Assembly: GCA_028689145.1 (NCBI GenBank)
Contig: JAQTWT010000007.1
Coordinates: 62,001 to 126,000 of the forward strand
DNA: 64,000 nt
Direction of reading: 5' to 3'
DNA from: Gallionella sp.
GTDB taxonomy: Bacteria > Pseudomonadota > Gammaproteobacteria > Burkholderiales > Gallionellaceae
Under the pieces are notes generated by a model that was not told the origin of the DNA, did not search any database, and saw only the letters and a list, made by a program, of their open reading frames with translations. Made by a program: the position numbers and the translations under genes. Below, piece after piece: positions 58,117 through 64,000 of this stretch. Every line of letters starts with the position of its first letter. The first letter of the stretch is position 1.

Positions 58117-59493
58117 ATGGATTTTTTGCCGGTTTTTCATAACGTCAAAGGCAGACTGTGCCTCGTGGTGGGCGGCGGTGCTGTCGCCACGCGCAAGGCG
58201 GGCGTGCTGCTGGAGGCGGGTGCAAAAGTGCGCGTGGTCGCGCCGGAGATCGATCCAGAATTGGCCAAGCAGCAGGGTGTCGAAACGGTCGCGGCGCGAT
58301 TCGAGCCGTCGCATCTCGACGGCGCGATGCTAGTCATCGCCGCGACCAGTGACCGCAGTGTCAATCAACAGGTTTCCGAACTGGCGCAGGCGCGCAATAT
58401 TCCGGTGAACGTGGTGGACGATCCGGAACTGTGCTCGTTCATCATGCCCGCCATCCTCGACCGCTCGCCGCTGATGGTGGCCTTCTCCAGCGGCGGCGCA
58501 TCGCCGGTTCTGACGCGCATGCTGCGCGGCAAGCTGGAGACGCTTATTCCGCAGAATTACAGCCGTCTGGCGGCGTTCGCCGAGCGCTTCCGCAAGCAGG
58601 TCAAGACCCGCGTTACCGATTCGGCCAAGCGCCGTATCTTCTGGGAGAACGTGTTCGAGGGCGTGGTCGCCGAGAAGGTGCTGACCGGCGATGAGAGCAG
58701 TGCGGATGCCATGCTGCAGCGGATGCTGCAGGACGAGGACAACATCCGGCGCGGCGAAGTGTATCTGGTCGGTGCCGGGCCCGGCGATCCCGATCTACTG
58801 ACCTTCCGCGCGCTGCGTTTGATGCAGAAGGCCGACGTGGTGGTGTACGACAACCTGGTTGCCAAACCCATCGTCGAGATGACGCGGCGCGATGCCGAGC
58901 GCATCTATGTCGGCAAAAAGCGCGATGACCATACCCTGCCCCAGGAAGAGATCAATGCACTGCTGGTGCGTCTCGCCAAGGAAGGCAAACGCGTGCTGCG
59001 CCTCAAGGGCGGCGACCCGTTCATCTTCGGGCGCGGCGGCGAGGAGATCGAGACGCTGGCGGCGGAAGGTATCCCGTTCCAGGTGGTGCCCGGCATCACC
59101 GCAGCTTCAGGCGTGGCATCCTACGCGGGCATCCCGCTGACCCACCGCGACCATGCGCAGTCCTGTCTGTTCGTCACCGGCCACCTGAAGGACGGCACGA
59201 TGAACCTCGACTGGGATGCGCTGGCGCGGCCGAAGCAGACCGTGGTGGTGTACATGGGGCTGCACGGGCTGGACACGCTGTGCGCCGAACTGGTCAAACA
59301 CGGGCTGCCGGACACCACGCCGATTGCCATCGTGCAGCAGGGCACCACGCGCAACCAGCGCGTCATCACCGGCACGCTGGCGACGTTGCCGGGCATCGCT
59401 GAACGTGAAAAACCGCAGGCACCGACGCTGATCATCGTCGGCGGCGTGGTCACGTTGCGCGAAAAGCTGGCATGGTTTCATCCGCAGAACTAA
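58117..59493 (+). CDS. cysG: CysG, siroheme synthase
   Basis: 458 residues, complete. N-terminal precorrin-2 dehydrogenase/ferrochelatase ([30 protein letters not shown]) and C-terminal uroporphyrinogen III methyltransferase ([56 protein letters not shown]). Makes the siroheme that DsrN then amidates for DsrAB. Clustered with dsr genes, it is the dedicated supply. ATG chosen as first Met of the conserved start FLPVF. Confidence 0.94.
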   Translation: MDFLPVFHNVKGRLCLVVGGGAVATRKAGVLLEAGAKVRVVAPEIDPELAKQQGVETVAARFEPSHLDGAMLVIAATSDRSVNQQVSELAQARNIPVNVVDDPELCSFIMPAILDRSPLMVAFSSGGASPVLTRMLRGKLETLIPQNYSRLAAFAERFRKQVKTRVTDSAKRRIFWENVFEGVVAEKVLTGDESSADAMLQRMLQDEDNIRRGEVYLVGAGPGDPDLLTFRALRLMQKADVVVYDNLVAKPIVEMTRRDAERIYVGKKRDDHTLPQEEINALLVRLAKEGKRVLRLKGGDPFIFGRGGEEIETLAAEGIPFQVVPGITAASGVASYAGIPLTHRDHAQSCLFVTGHLKDGTMNLDWDALARPKQTVVVYMGLHGLDTLCAELVKHGLPDTTPIAIVQQGTTRNQRVITGTLATLPGIAEREKPQAPTLIIVGGVVTLREKLAWFHPQN

Positions 59494-59525
59494 ACCGCAG
59501 TCCTCAACACACAGGGAGAATAATA

Positions 59526-60425
59526 ATGGTACGAATGACGCTCAAGACTGTATTGCTGTCCGCTTTATTTTTGTTTTGCAGTACGGTATCGGCTGCCGAT
59601 GCAATTCTCAAACCGTTCGTGCTGGCATCCAAAGGAGCGGGAACCGTGGCGGAGAAGTCTGCGCAGGTGAAAGCCGCGCTGACTTCGGCGGGTTTTACCG
59701 TGGCCGGAGAATATGCACCGTATGCCGGGGCGCATATCATCATTGTTACCAACGATGAATTGAAGAAGAATGCGGCCGCTTCCGAATTCGGCGGCTACGG
59801 TGCAGTGCAGCGCGTGTCGATTACTGAAGCCGGTAATGCGGTGCAGGTCAGCTATGTCAATCCGGTCTACATGTCGAACGTGTACCGCATGCAAGGCGAT
59901 CTGAGCGGTGTGGCGGCATCGTTGGCAAGCGCGCTGGGTAGCTTGGAAGAATTTGGCGCGCAGGGCATGACGGCAAAACAGGCGCGCAAATACCATTATA
60001 TGATTGGTATGGAGTATTTTGACGAACCCAGCGTGCTGGCCGAATACGGCAGCTACGAAGAGGCACTGCTAGCGGTCGATACCAAGCTGGCGAACAACAA
60101 AAACGGCGTGTCCAAAGTCTATCGCGTCGATGTTCCGGGCAAACAGGAAAGCGTATTTGGCGTGGCGATGAAGGGCAGCGGCGACGGCAAATACATGGAC
60201 GATCAGTTCATCATGTCGGAGATCGATTTCCGCGATGTGAAATCCACCGCGCATTTACCGTATGAGGTGCTGGTCTCGGGCAACAAGGTTTACGCGCTAT
60301 ACGCCCGGTTCCGTATCGCGATCAACTTTCCAGACCTCAGTATGATGGGGCAGAACAGCTTTATGAACATCATGAAGGCTCCCGAGGCAATCCGTCTTGC
60401 TTTGCAAAAGACGGTGCAGAAATAG
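59526..60425 (+). CDS. Exported hypothetical protein, dsr-linked
   Basis: 299 residues from the ATG at 59526 with GGGAG upstream. Signal peptide (LKTVLLSALFLFCSTVSA), mature part with repeated alpha/beta pattern (VAEKSAQVKAALTSAGFTVAGEYAPY, then AGAHIIIVTNDELKK), no Cys, no membrane segment. It looks like a DUF302-related periplasmic protein, but I do not recognise it firmly. Same strand and unit as cysG (32-base gap). Confidence 0.65.
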   Translation: MVRMTLKTVLLSALFLFCSTVSAADAILKPFVLASKGAGTVAEKSAQVKAALTSAGFTVAGEYAPYAGAHIIIVTNDELKKNAAASEFGGYGAVQRVSITEAGNAVQVSYVNPVYMSNVYRMQGDLSGVAASLASALGSLEEFGAQGMTAKQARKYHYMIGMEYFDEPSVLAEYGSYEEALLAVDTKLANNKNGVSKVYRVDVPGKQESVFGVAMKGSGDGKYMDDQFIMSEIDFRDVKSTAHLPYEVLVSGNKVYALYARFRIAINFPDLSMMGQNSFMNIMKAPEAIRLALQKTVQK

Positions 60426-60438
60426 AACGCCGGATTTC

Positions 60439-60663
60439 ATGCCCTATTTTTTGTACAAGATATCCGAGCACCCGATCCGCCGGCTGGAAAAACTGGAGCA
60501 GCACGAGGCTTATCGTGACGCTTCAGCGAGTGCCAAAAAACGACGCAGCGAATTGCCGGAAGATGCGGCATACCGCATCAAAGTGATTTTCGGCGAGACC
60601 GAGCTGCATGCCGAGGATGCGCTAAACCAGCTGCGCGAACCCGATCTTGCGCCGGACGAGTAA
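60439..60663 (+). CDS. Small hypothetical protein, dsr-linked
   Basis: 74 residues from MPYFLYKISEHP, only 13 bases after the preceding gene. Highly charged, helical (LEKLEQHEAYRDASASAKKRR), no Cys or membrane segment; no family recognised beyond similar proteins expected near dsr genes. Confidence 0.6.
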   Translation: MPYFLYKISEHPIRRLEKLEQHEAYRDASASAKKRRSELPEDAAYRIKVIFGETELHAEDALNQLREPDLAPDE

Positions 60664-60915
60664 CCACTACAAAGACACCTTCATTGATACACGTTCCGTT
60701 TTGGCTTGTAGGGGCGGTCAACAAATTGATAGCAAATCCGTTCGCCCTGAGCTTGTCGAAGGGTTGTGTGGTTCGACAGGCTCACCACGAACGGATTAAT
60801 CTGCGGTTATTTAGTATCGTAGGGTGGGCTCAGCCCACCATGCCTGTCCTGAGCCTGTCGAAGCGGTCGGGCAGAGCCCGACCTACAAATGTTGACTATG
60901 GCGTGATGCGGATTT
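60664..60915. repeat. Repeat-filled gap downstream of dsr cluster
   Basis: Contains TTCGCCCTGAGCTTGTCGAA, its partner with a GTTCGACAGGCTC arm, GGTGGGCTCAGCCCACC and a TCGGGCAGAGCCCGACC hairpin. No gene. The same CCTGAGC/TCGAA motif is at 20503-20540. Confidence 0.65.
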
Positions 60916-61893
60916 TTAGCCGCCGGTTTTGGTCATGATGCGCACGGTCTTGTGTGGCTGTTCCTTAAATTCGTGGCGTTCCGGCTTTCGGGAAATAGCA
61001 TCGCAAAGCGCGGTTTCCAGTCCGGTATCGTCGATTCCGGCGCGCAGCAGGGCGCGCAGATCAAGCCGGTCTTCCTGCCCCAGGCACAGGTACAGCATGC
61101 CGTCAGCCGCGAGGCGCACGCGGTTGCAGGTGTCGCAGAAGTGCTGCGAGATCGGGGTGATGAAGCCCAGTGAAAACGAACCGTCGGCAGACTGCAAATA
61201 GCGCGCCGGCCCGCCGCCGGACACCACGCCGTCGATCAGCCTGAAGCGTTGTTGCAGGCGCTGGCGCACCGCTTGCAGATCGACATAGCGGGCGCTACGT
61301 CCGCTGTCGCCCATCGGCATGGTTTCAATCAGGCGCAGGATGAAACCGTGCGCCATACAGAATTCGACCATGCTCTCGACCTCATGCTCGTTCTCCCCGC
61401 CGAGCACCACCATGTTGATTTTGATCGGGGAGAAACCGGCCTGTTTGGCTGCGATCAGTCCGTCCAGTATCTGTTGCAGGCAATCGCTGCCGGTGATGCA
61501 GGCCAGCCGTGCAGCGTCGAGCGAGTCCAGGCTGACGTTCAGGCGCGACACACCGGCCTGGCGGAGTCCTGTGGCATAACGTGCCAGCAACGTGGCATTG
61601 GTGGACAGCGACAGGTCGGTGACACCGGGCAGCGCGCACAGGCGTTGCGCCAGTCCGGCGATGCCGGAGCGCGTCAGCGGCTCGCCGCCGGTCAGGCGGA
61701 TGCGCGCCACGCCGAGCCGTGCGAACGCGCCAACCACCCGCTCGATCTCGTCGAAGGACAGCCAGTGTTGCGGCGCATCGAAACCGTGAAAACCTTTCGG
61801 GATGCAATACGAGCAGCGCAGGTCGCAACGATCCGTCACCGACAGGCGCAGGTATTCGATGTTGCGTCCGAAACGATCTTGCAGAGTGGTCAT
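60916..61893 (-). CDS. moaA: MoaA, GTP 3',8-cyclase
   Basis: 325 residues from MTTLQDRFGR (start 61893). Radical SAM cluster CDLRCSYC, GGEPLTRSGI, and C-terminal cluster CDTCNRVRLAADGMLYLC; ends with the conserved TKTGG. First step of molybdopterin synthesis. Divergent from moaCDE by about 150 bases. Provides cofactor for SoeA. Confidence 0.96.
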   Translation of the reverse strand: MTTLQDRFGRNIEYLRLSVTDRCDLRCSYCIPKGFHGFDAPQHWLSFDEIERVVGAFARLGVARIRLTGGEPLTRSGIAGLAQRLCALPGVTDLSLSTNATLLARYATGLRQAGVSRLNVSLDSLDAARLACITGSDCLQQILDGLIAAKQAGFSPIKINMVVLGGENEHEVESMVEFCMAHGFILRLIETMPMGDSGRSARYVDLQAVRQRLQQRFRLIDGVVSGGGPARYLQSADGSFSLGFITPISQHFCDTCNRVRLAADGMLYLCLGQEDRLDLRALLRAGIDDTGLETALCDAISRKPERHEFKEQPHKTVRIMTKTGG

Positions 61894-62042
61894 GGTTTTC
61901 AATTTTTTCACGCCAAACAACAGGAAAAATCTGTTAATGTCGGCACTTGAATTGTACCGGTGCGGCGCGCGATTGCAATGCATCTTAAGGGTTATACGGC
62001 CAAGCCGGCAGGATTTTAAAAGGCTGACAGGATTAGCAAAAC

Positions 62043-62540
62043 ATGGACGAACTGACACATTTTTCCGAGAACGGACGCGCCCGCATGGTGGACGTGTCGG
62101 ACAAGCCGGACACGCAGCGCGCGGCGGTCGCCAGCGGGGTGATCCGCATGCAGCCCGCCACGCTTGAGCGCATCCGCGCCGGTACTATTGCCAAAGGCAA
62201 CGTGCTGGCGGTGGCCGATGTCGCCGCAGTGATGGCGGCGAAGCGCACCGCCGAGCTGATCCCGATGTGCCACAGCCTGCCGCTCAGCGGCGTTGAAGTC
62301 GCCTTCGATGAAATCGACGCGCCGGATGCGGGCGGCTGCGTCGGCTTGCGCGTCATCGTCACCGCCAAGTGCGTCGGCCAGACCGGCGTGGAGATGGAAG
62401 CCATGTGTGCCGCCAGCGCGGCCTTGCTCACCGTGTACGACATGTGCAAAGCGATGGATAGAGGTATGCGCATCGAGCAGATTCAGCTCGAAGAGAAACG
62501 CGGCGGCAAGAGCGGTATCTGGCGCAGGGACGCAACATGA
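62043..62540 (+). CDS. moaC: MoaC, cyclic pyranopterin monophosphate synthase
   Basis: 165 residues. MVDVSDKPDTQRAAVASGVI, PMCHSLPLSGVEV, and VYDMCKAMDRGM are MoaC signatures. Completes cPMP formation. Overlaps moaD by four bases. Confidence 0.96.
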   Translation: MDELTHFSENGRARMVDVSDKPDTQRAAVASGVIRMQPATLERIRAGTIAKGNVLAVADVAAVMAAKRTAELIPMCHSLPLSGVEVAFDEIDAPDAGGCVGLRVIVTAKCVGQTGVEMEAMCAASAALLTVYDMCKAMDRGMRIEQIQLEEKRGGKSGIWRRDAT

Positions 62541-62776
62541 TCCGCGTGCTGTTCTTCGGCCCGGTAGCCGAACAGGTGCCGGCACGCGAGATGCAGCTGC
62601 CATTCAGCGCCGGGATGAAATTGCAGGATGTCGTCGCCGAACTGAGCGCGCGCCACCCGCAGGCTTTCGAGTTCGTCAGCTTCACCGCGGTGAACCAGAC
62701 TCAGGTTCGCGATCTGCAATTGCCGCTGGCCGACGGCGACGAGATCGCGTTCATGGCGAAATTCTCAGGTGGCTAG
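62537..62776 (+). CDS. moaD: MoaD, molybdopterin synthase small subunit
   Basis: 79 residues, ubiquitin-like fold ending MAKFSGG; the terminal GG carries the thiocarboxylate sulfur. ATGA overlap with moaC; one base gap before moaE. Confidence 0.94.
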   Translation: MIRVLFFGPVAEQVPAREMQLPFSAGMKLQDVVAELSARHPQAFEFVSFTAVNQTQVRDLQLPLADGDEIAFMAKFSGG

Positions 62777-62777
62777 G

Positions 62778-63203
62778 ATGAGCGAACCAGTACGCATTCA
62801 AGAAGAGGACTTCTCTCAGGAAGCAGAAATTGCCGAGCTGAAAGCCAGCTCGAAACGCATCGGCGGCATCGCCACCTTCGTCGGTTGTGCGCGCGATTTC
62901 TCGGAAGGGCGCGCGGTCAGCGAGATCAGCTTCGAAGCCTACGGCAGCATGGCTCTGGCCGAGATGCGCAAACTGCGCGACGAGGCCATCGAGAAATTCG
63001 CCCTACTGGAGGCGCGCATCGTGCATCGCGTGGCGACCGTCACGGCGGGCGACAACATCGTGTTCATCGCTGCCGCCGCCGAGCATCGCGCCGCCGCGTT
63101 CGATGCCTGCCGCTGGATGATCGACGAACTGAAACAGCGCGTGCCGATCTGGAAGAAAGAAATTACCCCGCTGGGTGAGTCGTGGGTTACGCCGCATCCA
63201 TAA
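62778..63203 (+). CDS. moaE: MoaE, molybdopterin synthase large subunit
   Basis: 141 residues from MSEPVRIQEED. Motifs GGIATFVGCARDFSEGRAV, HRVATVTAGDNIVFIAAAAEHR and PIWKKEI are MoaE signatures. Sulfurates cPMP using MoaD thiocarboxylate. Confidence 0.95.
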   Translation: MSEPVRIQEEDFSQEAEIAELKASSKRIGGIATFVGCARDFSEGRAVSEISFEAYGSMALAEMRKLRDEAIEKFALLEARIVHRVATVTAGDNIVFIAAAAEHRAAAFDACRWMIDELKQRVPIWKKEITPLGESWVTPHP

Positions 63204-63359
63204 ATAATTGATAGGGTGGGTAAGCTGGAATGGCTATGTGTCAGAAATAGCTAGTTTGTTTAAGATCGAACGAGACAGGTATTGGCGAGCGAGAATGTTG
63301 TCTTGCAAGCCGACACCCCAATCGGCCAATATACATTGTGTGCAAATCGAGGAGATTTC

Positions 63360-63953
63360 ATGGGGGAAGGGCTGCTACGACAACGCCGAAACTTAATAAC
63401 TGCGTGTGTACTTTTATGGTTCATGAAGTACGCTGGTATTACTTTCACAAAAATAAGTATCACCGGCTTTGATATTGCTTTCGCAAATCCGGTCGCAGTA
63501 ACTACAGCTATTTGGATTTCATTCACATACTTCCTTTATAGATACTATCAATACTTTTCAGATGAAGGAGTATTAAAATTAAGCAGAGTATTTGAAGATG
63601 CACTTGAGAATAACTGTAGACCAATAATTCAGGAGCTTGTGATAAATTTTCCGACAACATTCGGCGGTAATTATAGCTATAGGTCTTTGAAGACCAATGG
63701 TTGGATGTATCAGTGGAATAAGATGGAACAATACGATACGTCGACAGGAACTGTGAATAGTACAAATATGGAAGATAAAATCACTCGATGGATGCTGCGA
63801 AAGGGGATATTCAATGCTTACGCAGATTCCATTTTCAGAAACAGTGTGGTCACAGATTACCTTTTACCTTTTGCTCTTGCTGGATGGGTAATTTATTACT
63901 GTGGAAGCGATGATTGGCAGGGTAGTTTTATACGCTTGTGGTTTGATGCCTAA
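63360..63953 (+). CDS. Membrane protein of unknown function, A/T-rich
   Basis: 197 residues from the ATG at 63360, chosen for GAGGAG eight bases upstream; a TTG at 63282 has none. Hydrophobic segments near residues 12-30, 45-65 and 170-185 (FALAGWVIYYCG at the end). The middle is soluble and Tyr/Asn-rich. Codon use is much richer in A/T than the moa genes, pointing to a recent arrival. No domain recognised. Confidence 0.6.
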   Translation: MGEGLLRQRRNLITACVLLWFMKYAGITFTKISITGFDIAFANPVAVTTAIWISFTYFLYRYYQYFSDEGVLKLSRVFEDALENNCRPIIQELVINFPTTFGGNYSYRSLKTNGWMYQWNKMEQYDTSTGTVNSTNMEDKITRWMLRKGIFNAYADSIFRNSVVTDYLLPFALAGWVIYYCGSDDWQGSFIRLWFDA

Positions 63954-64000
63954 CCCAGCGTTTAAGCGCGCACCTCTGAGACCGCTACACTCGCTGTGTA

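Noticed and set aside
60736-60860. tRNA-like folding in the repeat gap after the dsr cluster
   Set aside because: The hairpins are dispersed CCTGAGC/TCGAA-type repeats; no T-loop or anticodon arm pattern.
61989-62000. GGGTTATA upstream of moaC
   Set aside because: The heptamer is present, but neither the upstream ACCC element nor the downstream block is found.

Overview
The window looks like chromosomal DNA of a chemolithotrophic sulfur-oxidising betaproteobacterium that also carries nitrogen-fixation accessory genes. The gene content (nifB accessory operon, aprMBA-sat, soeABC, soxYZ, flavocytochrome c, and an oxidative-type dsr operon with dsrEFH and dsrL) fits Gallionellaceae/Sideroxydans-like or related Nitrosomonadales sulfur oxidisers. 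This assignment is inferred from gene content and protein character, not from a search. No rRNA, tRNA or CRISPR array was recognised.

Layout. 1-1.1 kb: 3' part of an Uup-type ABC-F ATPase gene. 1.1-7.1 kb: minus-strand nif accessory operon (nifB, ferredoxin, NifIscA, LRV Fe-S protein, two nifZ, a hypothetical gene, nifT, a small nif-associated gene, a SIR2-like gene), driven by a recognisable sigma-54 promoter with a NifA site. 7.2-10.5 kb: sulfide:quinone reductase with a NarL/NarX-type two-component pair. 10.7-20.9 kb: accessory region with a phosphodiesterase, rhodanese, Fic toxin-antitoxin, an A/T-rich P-loop ATPase flanked by inverted repeats, HIT, DUF4279, TPR and FKBP genes, and several small mobile repeats. 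21-25.5 kb: aprM-aprB-aprA and sat (minus strand). 25.9-33.1 kb: soeABC, a TauE/SafE exporter and a tandem UspA. 33.2-37.7 kb: soxYZ, a NapC-type tetrahaem cytochrome, an EB_dh-type cytochrome and the fcc genes. 37.8-40.7 kb: DUF302, tusA, dsrE2 and a FadL/OmpP1 porin. 41-44.3 kb: an unusual six-gene minus-strand operon divergent from dsrA (TauD-like oxygenase, hypothetical, tandem TusA, cysteine-less DsrC paralogue, Cas6/Cmx6-like protein, small protein). 44.6-60.7 kb: dsrAB-cytochrome-dsrEFHCMKLJOP-cobB/dsrN-DUF4202-cysG and two hypotheticals. 60.9-63.2 kb: moaA and moaCDE. The end holds an A/T-rich membrane protein gene.

How it fits together. Sulfide enters through SQR and flavocytochrome c, and thiosulfate sulfur through SoxYZ (other sox genes lie elsewhere). 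Sulfane sulfur passes through TusA/DsrE2/DsrEFH/DsrC to reverse DsrAB, with electrons leaving via DsrL and DsrMKJOP. Sulfite is oxidised by Apr-Sat or by the molybdoenzyme SoeABC; the moa genes supply its cofactor, and cysG (with cobB/dsrN) serves siroheme synthesis.

Main leads. (1) A conserved site of about 45 bp built around GGGTTAT occurs upstream of sqr, in the two-component divergent region, and upstream of soeA, soxY, tusA and dsrA, suggesting one regulon probably controlled by the adjacent NarL-type system. (2) The divergent operon next to dsrA couples a Cas6-like protein that appears to lack its catalytic histidine to a cysteine-less DsrC and a double TusA. (3) Several families of palindromic repeats have inserted into operons and even into reading frames (cobB, the TPR gene, the second nifZ).
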